NCBI GenBank assembly: GCA_902806565.1
Contig: CADCXA010000067.1
Coordinates: forward strand, 471,171-535,170
From: Hypoxylon rubiginosum
Lineage: Eukaryota > Ascomycota > Sordariomycetes > Xylariales > Hypoxylaceae
Direction of reading: 5' to 3'
DNA length: 64,000 nucleotides
The position numbers and the translations under genes are program-made. Position 1 is the first letter of the stretch. Every line of letters begins with the position of its first letter. The notes under the pieces were generated by a model. The model had not been told where the DNA came from, searched no databases, and worked only from the letters and a program-made list of their open reading frames with translations. This document shows, one piece after another, positions 36,702-47,000 of the stretch.

Positions 36702-37139
36702 CCAGCGGTTGAATCAATTCAATCAAGTCAATCAAAAGACCTTTATTTGGATTGAATAAAGTCAAATCAAATATATGAATAATATATAATTAACTGAAGG
36801 TATTCGCAACCAGTCTAATATATACCTAGGTACCTACATATATCTGATTAATAAGAGGGACTTATAAGTCCCGGGACCCATATTAAAAGATGAAAGCCCT
36901 TGAAAACACCAAAGATTATCATGACTTTTACTAGGTTTTATAATAAATTATACCCATTAAATACTTCTAAATTAGGCAATAAATGGGGCCACTGTAGCTT
37001 TTTTTAACTTGTTGCGCAATTAATTAAAAAAAATTTTTAATTGGGCTGATTAAATTTCCAAAATTTCCTGATTTACCGGTCTGAACCAAGTCAATCGTCA
37101 ATCAAACCAATCATACGATTGATTTGATTCAACCGCTGG
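36702..37139. mobile_element. 438-bp non-autonomous inverted-repeat element (MITE-like) with 6-bp target duplication
   Basis: The left end reads CCAGCGGTTGAATCAA. The right end is its exact inverse (TTGATTCAACCGCTGG, 37124-37139). After one mismatch, six more inward bases match (TCAATC). Both ends then continue with AATCA-rich subterminal repeats. CTCTGG flanks the element on both sides (36696-36701 and 37140-37145), so a 6-bp target-site duplication is directly visible. The interior is AT-rich and non-coding. The size and structure are those of a MITE whose transposase is elsewhere. A 6-bp duplication does not match the common hAT (8 bp) or Tc1/mariner (TA) pattern. Confidence 0.8.
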
Positions 37140-37145
37140 CTCTGG

Positions 37146-38208
37146 CATCTTGCATATACACGGATGTTGGAAGCCCTTTGCGTTGATGACTCTCCGCGTA
37201 ATGATATAATTACCTCTCTATCACAAGGTTGGCCTCGTGCCACGCCCAGTCATATACAGGTAAATAATTACCAACTGAAATATTCCCTTCGTTTCTAACG
37301 AGTCAAGTGATCTAGAACGATCGCTACCTAAGCCAAGTACCACAATTCACTCCGCATCCACGTTACATTACAGCGGCTGTTACATTAAAAGTTAAGTCGG
37401 TAACCAGCAGAGCCTCATTCGGGCCTAATACGCCGCTGTTATATGTATAGCCTCATCGAAAAGATGGATGGGTCAGCAATTGAATCTGCAACAATTTCCT
37501 CTCGCAGATATGTACGTTAATAATTTATGCGGACCCCAGTTTCTGCGGGGATCGAGGTGTCAAGACCAGCTGAAATTCCAAAAAGGGGCTAGCGTAGGAC
37601 TTTCCCGGATGATGGCACGAATCAGATTGGCTGCTCATATTAGTTCCGGTTAAAGGTGGTCCTATTCAATGTCACGGTAGCATCAGCATCAGCCTCATCG
37701 AGTTCTTTACAGACCTTCGGATCTTATCATGGATAGACTAACCCCAAGGCTTTGCCATTGGCCACATAGTTGTTATCTGGATGACAATTGGCAATACGTG
37801 CTTCCGCTAAGCTATCGGGACTAGTTCAAAGATGTCCAATTCATCAATTTGCATGCATGCACAAGAGAGCCGAGGGACGTCGCCGATTAGCATTTCGCCC
37901 GTGGCATACGTGGAGGGGAGCATTCTCGTATATCACCGAATTAGAAAAGTCGTCACACGCATAAGTTGTGATCTGCGAGTAGTAAAGCACTATGGGAATG
38001 ACGACGGGAATGCGCGAGGTAATACGACTGGCGTATTCTGAGGTGAAGAGACCGATGGCAGAACTATCCGTAGAGGCATTTAATGTTTATAAATTCCGAC
38101 AATTAGGATTCACGTCGATGTACAATTCTTCATTTCCGATACCAACGTTGCTCGTTCCAATCACCCCGACTTCATAACCCTCTAATATTCCTGGCCGATA
38201 TTTTAACA
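37146..38208. other. Intergenic, no recognisable gene
   Basis: About 1060 bp between the inverted-repeat element and the hypothetical gene. Short frames only (37468-37653, 37832-38041), without motifs. Confidence 0.4.
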
Positions 38209-39436
38209 ATGGGCCAAGTCCTCACCACTGTCCGGGCCGCGGTCCAGGATTCCGACACGAAGAAGCAAGCCGATGATGCTCTCAATGCGTTATTGCAACT
38301 AGCGGAAACTAAACAACGTCTGTTCTATACCCAAATCACGTAAGCATATACACTGCGCTTTATTGGTGAATGTCCAACTAATAGCCCCTGGCATGTGGGT
38401 TAGATCTCCCAACTTCGACGCCGCCTTACTCCCGATCGACCAGGTCATCCAACACGAGCAAGTCATACGCTGCAAGGTTACCAATGACGGAACCGCCATT
38501 GCCGGCGTGTTATCGGATTCTTTCAGCGACATCGTCTCCGGCAACATGGCTAAAGGCATCACGGACGTGTTGAAACGTGCTCTGGGCGTTCTGCTCGGGT
38601 CCTACTCTGCCAACTCATCGACGGTGACACGATAGTATGTCATACACATGCCCTTCTGCTATCTTCACATTAGCTGACTTATATACTGTCTCGTCTGCAC
38701 CGGCGCCCTCGGAGGTCTCACGCGTATCGATGTGAATCTCTTCATGTACAACTACACCAGTTCCGGACTCGTCGACAATATCCAGAACGTTCTAGCCATC
38801 TCACTCGTTGTGTCGTCGATAAAAACCGACACTATAACCGACAATACTCTCCGAGTCATCATTCAAACATGCTATGGCGATTCGGACGCCAAAACACAAA
38901 AGGAAATATACCAGGAGACGAGAGACATCTTGTTTCCTTCGGCCCAGTCATCGACAGCAGATGACGGAAGTGACGCCGGCCTTCAAGGGACCAGCTCCTA
39001 TAATCCCGCGATCCAGCAAAGAATCTTTCGTCATTGTATCAAGCGTGCCGCCGCTGATGCCAACGGCTTGATACCAAAATTGACTAGTAATCAAGTCGAC
39101 ATCGAGAGTAAGTTTACGACCATCGTGAATATCGGTGCCGGTGATGAGAGTATCAGCGGCCTCGAGTCTTGGGTTGCCAGCTGGCTGAAGCTTCGACTAC
39201 CGGAATCTACCGTGGCCTTTGTTGATATCTGGTCTGTACTCGCCACCACCGCAGACCCACACATCGATACTACCGTGAGGGTCCGAGTGGACAACAAGGT
39301 TAATAAGGATGACGTTGACCAACAACTAGACGAATGTCTCGAGGAGTTGATGAAGAACTGTGCTCTCCCACCAGTGACAATTTTGGGGTATAGCGTTGAA
39401 GGCTCTGATAATGATGATGAAGCTTCTCTCGCTTAA
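38209..39436 (+). CDS. Hypothetical fungal protein, possibly disrupted at the last intron
   Basis: I do not recognise the function. Exon 1 is 38209-38339 (MGQVLTTVRAAVQDSDTKKQ). Exon 2 starts at 38404 (64-bp intron, CTAAT branch) and runs through SPNFDAALLPIDQV to SSTVTR; a GTATGT donor lies at 38635. Exon 3 carries TGALGGLTRIDVNLFMYNYTSSG to the stop at 39434-39436. It has a region rich in Ser/Asp and an acidic end (EGSDNDDEASLA). There is no signal peptide or clear membrane segment. Joining exon 2 to exon 3 at the only nearby AG (38673) gives the right phase but meets TGA at 38675-38677. The acceptor may be lost, or an uncommon splice site may be used. Confidence is moderate that this is a gene and low that it is intact. 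Confidence 0.6.
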
Positions 39437-39769
39437 CGGAGTCAAGAGATATAGGGGTCCAGGGATAAGGGAGAGGTAGTACACAGGGTAGTACACAGCG
39501 GCTTAAGCACTGCATATTAGTCATTCGTTTAACCACCTGGTCAGAGCACCGCACTGAAGAAATATTGTCTTTTGCTAATTTATATGATTGCGGCCGACTT
39601 GAAGTTGCATTGAAAACAGCATGGCTGAGCCTAAATATGCACTCAACTATGTAACATCTACTCATACGGGACTATAGGTCCACGAATACCCGTGCATATA
39701 ATGATATTATGAGGCCACACCCGGGCAGCAGAATCCAGATTACATAAGTTACGTCTAGTTATGTTTTTA
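39437..39769. other. Intergenic, no gene
   Basis: This 333-bp stretch contains a short tandem AGTACACAG(G/C)G duplication near 39478-39500. Nothing else is recognised. Confidence 0.4.
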
Positions 39770-40615
39770 TTTAGAGTCTGGCCGAGAGGTAATTTGCCTT
39801 GTCGATCCAATCTCCAGGGTGCGCTTAAGAACCATATTGCCGTCGTCGATTAGGAATCTCCACCTCTGAATACGCAGGTAGTTACCTAGGTACCTGGCTT
39901 GATAGCATACCAATGTTCAAAAGTAATAGGACCTATTGGATTTTTGGCATGTTCGGCGCCCTGGGTATCTCAAAGCGACGTGACTGATGAATCTGCCATA
40001 CGGGCCGTTTACGAGGATTATCCAGAAAAAGTCGCCGATCGCGGGTATTCTAAGCGGCACTATGGTGCTGAGGGACTCGTCGGTCCCGAATATACAATAC
40101 GATAGGTCCCAGGAAACACGAATCCTAGTCAAATACTTTATGATATCAGCCTTGATTTTTTTATTCTGGTTTCTTTTATTAATTGTATTAACTTCTTTTT
40201 ATTTCATTCGTACTGCCACAATTTCACCAGCCAATTAGATACTTAGAATCGCCCTGCACTTTTCGATGTTTTCTTTTGCAGTTGTATCGCAACAAGGTCT
40301 ATAAAGGTGTAAATGGTATCGAAAGGTCACGCAAACCGAGCTCTATTAAACTATAAATTATTAATCTTTTTAAGATGTAATGGAAGAGATTACATGATTT
40401 TATGAAGAATTTATTAGAGCCGGACTCCTGTGGCGTAAAGGAAGCTCGCAACAATCCCCCCGGCTAAAGGACAGGTCACGCAGCTAGTTACTGGGAATGT
40501 CGGAAAGGCGAATGAAGCAGCTAACATGTACATGTAAGAGCTGGCTGCTTAGCAGAGTAAACGAGGTCTTTATGTTGTTGCTGTAAACGATAGAAAAAAT
40601 TACTATGGTTTATTT
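39770..40615 (+). pseudogene. PKS relic, fragment B (KR region), RIP-mutated
   Basis: It is collinear with the intact PKS from about 30370. Shared landmarks are GTCGTCGA near 39841 (intact 30441), then ACCAATGTTCAAA and AGGACCTATTGGATTT (39908-39941), then GGCGCCCTGGGTATCTC (39954-39970). It then jumps to AGCGACGTGAC (intact 30777; about 220 bp deleted). It continues to about 40192 (intact about 31018), is interrupted, and resumes at 40486 with TGGGAATGTCGG (intact 31023) to about 40615. Differences are mostly C-to-T and G-to-A (for example ATGTTGTTGCTGTAAACGA against ATGCCGTCGCCGTAAACGG). Frames are closed. It is a dead duplicate of the KR-coding part. Confidence 0.85.
40193..40485. mobile_element. 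About 293-bp insertion inside the PKS relic (possible solo LTR or MITE)
   Basis: Comparison with the intact PKS shows that these bases are extra: the relic matches up to about 31018 on the left and from about 31023 on the right. The insert is non-coding and contains GATGTAATGGAAGAGATTAC. I could not define terminal repeats or a target duplication, so its class is open. Confidence 0.45.
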
Positions 40616-40971
40616 TTTGGAATAATATTTTTACTAATCATCGAGGCAGTCTCTAACCAGACTGCCAGACTGGAGATTTTAACTGGAATCTGTACCTAGG
40701 TAGAAAACAAGTGCTATCGATCTGATTGTGGCTGAGTTACATTACGTAGGGTGTGGCTGAAAGTATGGCTTAGGGTAAATCACACTAGCTCCACAAGTGA
40801 GTATATGAGCTGAAAATGAGTGTATTCGGCGAGCTGCTAGCTATGTTCCTAGGCAATTGAGAAACCTTTGCTACACATATATGCCAAGTCGCCATGTACT
40901 TTACCTGGCAGTAGTCTCTTGACTTTTTTCTACTCATTTTGATATTTCTCCCGACTCAGACAGATCCGGAC
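40616..40971. other. Intergenic, no gene
   Basis: 356 bp between the PKS relic and the stop of the Cys-rich gene. No feature is recognised beyond a TACCTAGGTA microrepeat near 40693. Confidence 0.4.
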
Positions 40972-43185
40972 TCAGACAGCAAAAGCATCTTCCGCAACAG
41001 AACCCTCCTTGATGGCTTCCCCTCCACTCTCTCCCCCCAAAGCAGGCATACCAACCGCAACGGGCGGACAGACATTGAGTGCGTAGCAATCGGTGCTCGC
41101 CTTGCCGACAACGCACCTATTGCCATCGAACAGCGTCCCATCATCACACTTGGGCTGCCTCTTCGAGACGCAGTCATTATTCGAATCGAGGACAAGTCCA
41201 GCCCCACACTGCGGCCTCCTGGTCGAAATGCACTTGGCGCCCTTCTGAATCGTACCGGGAGGACACGCGGGCTTCGTGTCAGATACGCAGACCTCGCCAT
41301 TGAATTTGGTGCCCTGGGGACATGAGGGCTTGTTCTTCGTCACGCAGCCTTCGCCGTCGAATTCGGTCCCGCGCGGGCAGGTGGGCTTCGCATCGCTGAC
41401 GCACTTTGTGCCGTCGAAGACGGTACCCTTTTCGCACTTGGGACGGCCGGGAGAGACACAGGTGGTGCCGTCAAATACGGTACCCTTGGCACACGAAGGG
41501 CCCTTCGTGGTCGCACATTGAGTACCGTCGAAGTAGAAGTCGACGGGGCAGCCGGGACGGGTCCCGGAGACACACTTCTTGCCGTCGAATGTCAGGCCCT
41601 TGCCGCAGAAAGGCGTCTCGGGTACGACGCATCCCTGGCCGTCGAAAGTCGAGCCGTGGGAGCAGACGGGCCGGAGGTCGGAGATGCAGGACTTGACGCC
41701 ATCAAATACTGTGCCTGGTGGGCAGCTGGGGGTCTCTGGGGAGGTGCAGCGGCCTTTATTGATGCCAGAGTTGTCGGGACACTTGGGAACGGTAGGAAAG
41801 ACGCAGACGTTGCCGGACAGGGTTGATCCAGAGGGACAGCCTGGAGGCTTCTGGGAGATGCACCGGTCGCCCGTGAAGGTTGATCCAGGAGGGCACTGAG
41901 GGGAATCACCGGTGCAGCCATTACCGTTGAAGACAGACCCGCTGGGACATTTCGGGCGACGCTCAAGAACACACCTAAACCCGTCAAAGGTCGAGCCTTT
42001 GGGACACTCGGGGGACTCGGAGAACACGCAAGCACCGTCGCGGTAGACGCCCCCATTGGGACATGACGGGTCAGATGTGATTATGCACACATCGCCATTG
42101 AAGTGGCTATCGCCGGGGCAGACGGGCTCAACTTCGCGGCTGCGGCAATGGCCATCGTCATGGTCCGATCCCTCCGGGCACTGGGAGGAATCATCTACCT
42201 GCTTGAAGCACTCATCCCCGTCGTAGTTCATGCCGCCGGGGCAGCAAGCGGTCTTGCCAGAGCTGTCGTCCCGGGCGATGCGCTTCCCAGGCCCGCAACC
42301 CGCATCTTTCTGGGAGACGCAAGAGCCTCCTTGGAGCTGAAACCCGGAAGGGCAGTCAGGTTTCTGATCCGAAACGCAAATCTTGCCGTTGAAAGTGCCT
42401 GCGGGGCACCTTGGCGGCTCCTCCGAGAGACATGTGGTGCCGTCGAAACTGGATCCGCGAGGGCATCCAGGGGGCTGAACAGAGAGGCACTTGCCGTTCT
42501 CAAAGACGAAGCCCCGAGGGCAAGTGGGAGATCTCGGAGTGCACACGCCATCCGTTAGAGTCGTACCGGGAGGGCACATTGGGGCCTCGGAACCGACACA
42601 GCTCTCTCCCTCGAGCCTGAGGCTAGGGGGGCACTCCGGAGGGGTGTTTGAAACGCAGAGGCGGTCTTCGAGTTTGTACCCTGGGGGACAGTTGACGGGG
42701 GTATCGGAGATGCAGTTCTTGCCATTGAAGTGAGTCCCTTGAGGGCATGCTGCGTCCGATTCCGTCTCGCAGAGGCGTCCGTTGAACTTGGACCCGGGTG
42801 GGCACTTTGGCGGCTCCACGGAGACGCAAGCCTGGCCGTTAAAGATGAGACCATCGGGACAGCTGGGCGGAGAGTTGCTGATGCAGAGACTGCCGACAAG
42901 CTTGGTTCCCTTGGGGCAGACACTAGACTCGGGGAAGACGCAACCTGTTCCATCGTTGATGGTGCCGACGGGGCAGCAACGATAGTTTCCGCCATAGTCC
43001 GCAGTGGGATGAATGTCGTCGATGGAAATCATCTTGGCCGGGGAGGTTGGAAGCTTCGGAACGAGGTCGGTGGAGTTCCTTCCCACGTACGACATGGGGT
43101 AGTGGTTGACGCCTGTGATGGGAACCTGGTCGGCGTAAACGCCCATTGCACCCAGGGCAAGGAAGGTCTTTGAAGCTTTCACCAT
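40972..43185 (-). CDS. Secreted cysteine-rich tandem-repeat protein (oocyst-wall-like CPxG repeats)
   Basis: This is a single-exon gene for a 737-residue protein. The N-terminus (MVKASKTFLALGAMGVYA) is a likely signal peptide. After a spacer of about 50 residues come about 32 tandem repeats of 18-21 residues, each with two cysteines, roughly CPxGTxFDGxxCVSxxxPx (for example CPPGSKFNGRLCETESDAA and CEKGTVFDGTKCVSDAKPT). One longer double-Cys unit sits near the middle (CGPGKRIARDDSSGKTACCPGG). The pattern resembles Cys-rich repeats of Cryptosporidium oocyst wall proteins and some fungal extracellular proteins; a disulfide-linked wall or surface role is plausible but inferred. There is no GPI signal or transmembrane segment at the C-terminus. 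The 57-bp DNA periodicity makes unit gain or loss likely. The start is the ATG at 43183-43185 (CGCCATGG). Confidence 0.88.
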   Translation of the reverse strand: MVKASKTFLALGAMGVYADQVPITGVNHYPMSYVGRNSTDLVPKLPTSPAKMISIDDIHPTADYGGNYRCCPVGTINDGTGCVFPESSVCPKGTKLVGSLCISNSPPSCPDGLIFNGQACVSVEPPKCPPGSKFNGRLCETESDAACPQGTHFNGKNCISDTPVNCPPGYKLEDRLCVSNTPPECPPSLRLEGESCVGSEAPMCPPGTTLTDGVCTPRSPTCPRGFVFENGKCLSVQPPGCPRGSSFDGTTCLSEEPPRCPAGTFNGKICVSDQKPDCPSGFQLQGGSCVSQKDAGCGPGKRIARDDSSGKTACCPGGMNYDGDECFKQVDDSSQCPEGSDHDDGHCRSREVEPVCPGDSHFNGDVCIITSDPSCPNGGVYRDGACVFSESPECPKGSTFDGFRCVLERRPKCPSGSVFNGNGCTGDSPQCPPGSTFTGDRCISQKPPGCPSGSTLSGNVCVFPTVPKCPDNSGINKGRCTSPETPSCPPGTVFDGVKSCISDLRPVCSHGSTFDGQGCVVPETPFCGKGLTFDGKKCVSGTRPGCPVDFYFDGTQCATTKGPSCAKGTVFDGTTCVSPGRPKCEKGTVFDGTKCVSDAKPTCPRGTEFDGEGCVTKNKPSCPQGTKFNGEVCVSDTKPACPPGTIQKGAKCISTRRPQCGAGLVLDSNNDCVSKRQPKCDDGTLFDGNRCVVGKASTDCYALNVCPPVAVGMPALGGESGGEAIKEGSVAEDAFAV

Positions 43186-43460
43186 GGCGATAATTAAGTT
43201 GGAGAGAAATACAGGAGGATATGAGTGAACAAGAAATGGCTGAGATGTGCTTGTCTGATTGTTATGACTTGTTCCTGGGCGAATATTTGTACTTGCTGCT
43301 CCCTAGATTTCTTGATCTTACTTTCTCATGTCCATCTTTTGAACTTGACCTAAAAGGTCTCTAATTTTATTTAGTCAGGAGGTACGGGGGAGACTCTACC
43401 ATACATAGGCGACTATCTAGATTGCTTATTCTTCTAATGCCCTATCCTGTAGCAGCACCC
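43186..43460. other. Upstream region of the Cys-rich gene
   Basis: 275 bp that should include the promoter of the minus-strand repeat-protein gene. No site is recognised. Confidence 0.4.
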
Positions 43461-43721
43461 TTAGAGCAGGCCATACAACAAGGCCTCACCCTGCGAGAGC
43501 CAGTCCAGGGAGTCTCTCCAGGATGTATGCTCGGGATCCACCCCCTTATTGCAAGCCTCCCTTAGCAAGAAGCCCATCAACAGCTCTCTCGTCTCTCCGC
43601 GAGGAGTATTATCGGACAAAGTATCCCAAAAGGTTTGCACACGGCAGCGCGAAAGAGCGATAGAACCATCCCACCAAATCTGGCCGCTCTGCCCTCTTTT
43701 CTCGAGACATTTTCCAATGAT
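43461..43721 (-). pseudogene. Possible gene fragment, start-less coding-like frame
   Basis: An open frame between two stops reads like coding sequence (QIWWDGSIALSRCRVQTFW, then TPRGETRELLMGFLLREA and TSWRDSLDWLSQGEALLYG). It has no ATG near its beginning and no recognisable splice acceptor that I could confirm. A short frame upstream on the same strand (43948-43757, MATRSNASCESCRKDLDEN) might be its 5' part. The family is unknown to me. It lies at the edge of the RIP zone, so decay is plausible. Confidence 0.35.
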
Positions 43722-44054
43722 TCAATTTTGGGATCCAGATGGACACTTTGTGGCATCTAAGTGACGACCTGTTCCCTAGACTGGCTGGAGGCGCCGAGAC
43801 GCCTTTTCTGGTAGTTTCTATCTTTAGGTACCCGATAATAATTATTTCGGCGGCCTGAGTTACGAATCTTCTGCCGAATAGCAGCCTGTCGGTTTTCATC
43901 GAGATCTTTCCTACACGACTCACACGAAGCATTACTCCTCGTCGCCAACTGTCTTAATTAAAGCAGCCACCGGAAGTATGATTTCAACGATCTTTACCCA
44001 TAGGAGATTCCGGTGTACCCACGTAAGGTACAGAGGCGGGCTAATTTAGCTCCC

Positions 44055-47000
44055 TTATAAATATACAATGTATATTTAACCCTTAAATACGATTCTTTTT
44101 CTTAAGCCTTATAATAATATAAAAGTTAAATTTAATATCTAAAAAAAAAGTTAGGTTTAATTTTAATAACTTAAATATTTAAATAAATATAACTTTATTA
44201 ATTAAATTAATAAATAATTAAAATAATATAATTTTAAATTTATAATTTGTTTTTTAATAGTTATATTATTAATTAAAATATTAAAAATTAAAAATATAAT
44301 TTTAAATTTTTAATATTTTTATTAAATAATATATTAAAAACTTTAAGTTATAAAATTAAGGTTTTTTAATTTATATAATTAGTTAAATTTATTTAAGTTT
44401 TAATTAAATATATTTATTTAAATTATATAAATATATTATAATATAAGTTTATATATTTTTTAATAATATTTAAATTAAATATATTTTAATTATTATATAT
44501 AAATTTTAAAACATTAAGTATATATATTTTAAAATATTAAAACGTTAAATATATACGTTTTAAAATATTAAAATATTAAATATATATATTTAAAAATATT
44601 AAATATATATATTTTAAAATATTAAAATATTATTAAATAATAATAATAACTTTTTATTATTTATAGTTAATATTTTATATATTTTATTTTACTTTTAATA
44701 AAATCTTTTAAATTAAATAACTTATATTTTTTTATAAAACATTAAATATATATATTTTAAAATATTAAATACACTTTAAAATATTAAAACATTAAATATA
44801 TATATTTTAAAATATTAAAATATTAAAGTATTATATATATATATTTTAAAATATTAAAATATTTAATATATATATTTTAAAACACCAGGTATATATATTT
44901 TAAAATATTAAAATATTAAAGTATTTAATATATATATTTTAAAACTTTAAATTTATATATTTTAAAATATTAAAATATTATATATATATATTTTAAAATA
45001 TTAAAACATTTAATATATATATTTTAAAGCTTTAAATTTATATATTTTAAAATATTAAAACATTTAATATATATATTTTAAAATATTAAATATATCTACT
45101 TTAAAATATTAAAACATTTAATATATATACTTTAAAATATTAAAATATTTATTATATATATTTTAAAGTATTAAAATAATATATTTTAAAATATTAAAAC
45201 ATTTAATTTATATATTTTAAAGTATAAAAGCATTTAATATAAACATTTTAAAACATTAAATATATATATTTTAAAGTATTAAAACATTTAATATATATAT
45301 TTTAAAATATTAAAATATTTATTATATATATTTTAAAATATTAAAATATTTAATGTAAATACTTTAAAATACCAGGTATATGCGTTTTAAAATATTAAAA
45401 TATTAAAGTATTTAATATATATATTTTAAAATATTAAATATATATATTTTAAAGTATTAAAATATTTAATATATATATTTTAAAATATTAAATATATATA
45501 ATTTAAAGTGTTAAAATATTAAATATAAATATTTTAAAATATTAAATAAAATAAGTAAATATAAATAAAATAAAATAAAATAAAACAAAAACTAATATTT
45601 ATTATATATATTTTTTTTTATTTATTTATTTATTTAATTATAAAAATATATAAAATAACATTAAAATTATATCTTTAAATATAGTTTTTTCTTATTAATA
45701 TATTAATTTTAATTTCTTTAAATACCATTTTATAATTTTTTTTAAAAGTAATTTAATATTTTTAACTTTTAATATATATAACCTTAAGTTTTATATTTTA
45801 TTAACACCAGTTTATTTTTATTTTATAACTTTTAATTTATTTTTATTATTTTATAACTTAGTTATAATAAGTTATACTTTTAAATATTTATTATTATAAA
45901 TAATAAATATTATTTTCCCAGTAATTTTTAATTTTTTTATTTATTTAATATATTAATATTAATATTAAAATAAAATAAAAAAAGGTTAAAATTTACTTTT
46001 TTAATCCTTTTTTTATTTTTTATAATATAAAGCTTAAATATAATAAATAAAATATAAATAAGTTTAAATAAAAATTAATATTATAAAATAAAAATATAAA
46101 AAAAAAAAGGTTTTATATTAATTTATAAAAATATTTATAAAAGTATTTTTTATAATATTTTCCACGTTTTAAAATTAATAAATAATAGATTTTATTATTA
46201 CCAGTAAAAAAATTTATATAATATATTATATATAAAATAATATTTTCCTTAAAATTAATTTATAATTTTATAGTAATTAAAGATTTTATAATAATAACTT
46301 TTTATTTTTTTATAAAATAAGATATAAATTTATTAAAAGTATTATTAATAAAATTAATATATTTTAAAATATATTTATAAGTATATAATATTATAAGTAA
46401 AATATTATTTTTTAGATTATTTATTTTAATAATAATTTTTTATTTTATTATAAAATAAAATATAAATTTATTAAAAATATTACTAGTAAAATTAATATAT
46501 TTTATAATATATTTAAAAGTATATAATATTATAAATAAGATATTATCCTTAAAATTATTTATTTTAATTAATAGTTTAAATATAATAAAACCTTAAAAAA
46601 TACCAGATAATTATTTAACGCTTTTATTTTTAAAAAGTTTAAAAAATATAATAGTTTTCTTAGATTTAATTTTAATAAAATAATTAATATAATATTTTAA
46701 AACTTAAAAATAATAAATATTAAATAACTTTATATATTTACTGGTATTATTAAATAAAATAATAAAAGATTTAATTAATTTATAATTTAACTTTTAATTT
46801 ATTATTTTAAATAATTTATAATAATAATTTAAATATATTTAATTTTTAATTAAAAAATTCTTAACTTTTTTAAATATCTTTTTATAATTATAAAAAATAT
46901 TAATAGTTTTTATTATATAAATATTTTTAATTTTATTAAATAAATATAAATATTTATTAATTAAAGTTAAATTTAAGTTAATATTAACAGTAAAAAACAT

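Noticed and set aside
41079..43173. Several plus-strand frames over the Cys-rich gene
   Set aside because: They are antisense shadows created by the 57-bp repeat periodicity. The minus-strand frame has the signal peptide and conserved cysteines.
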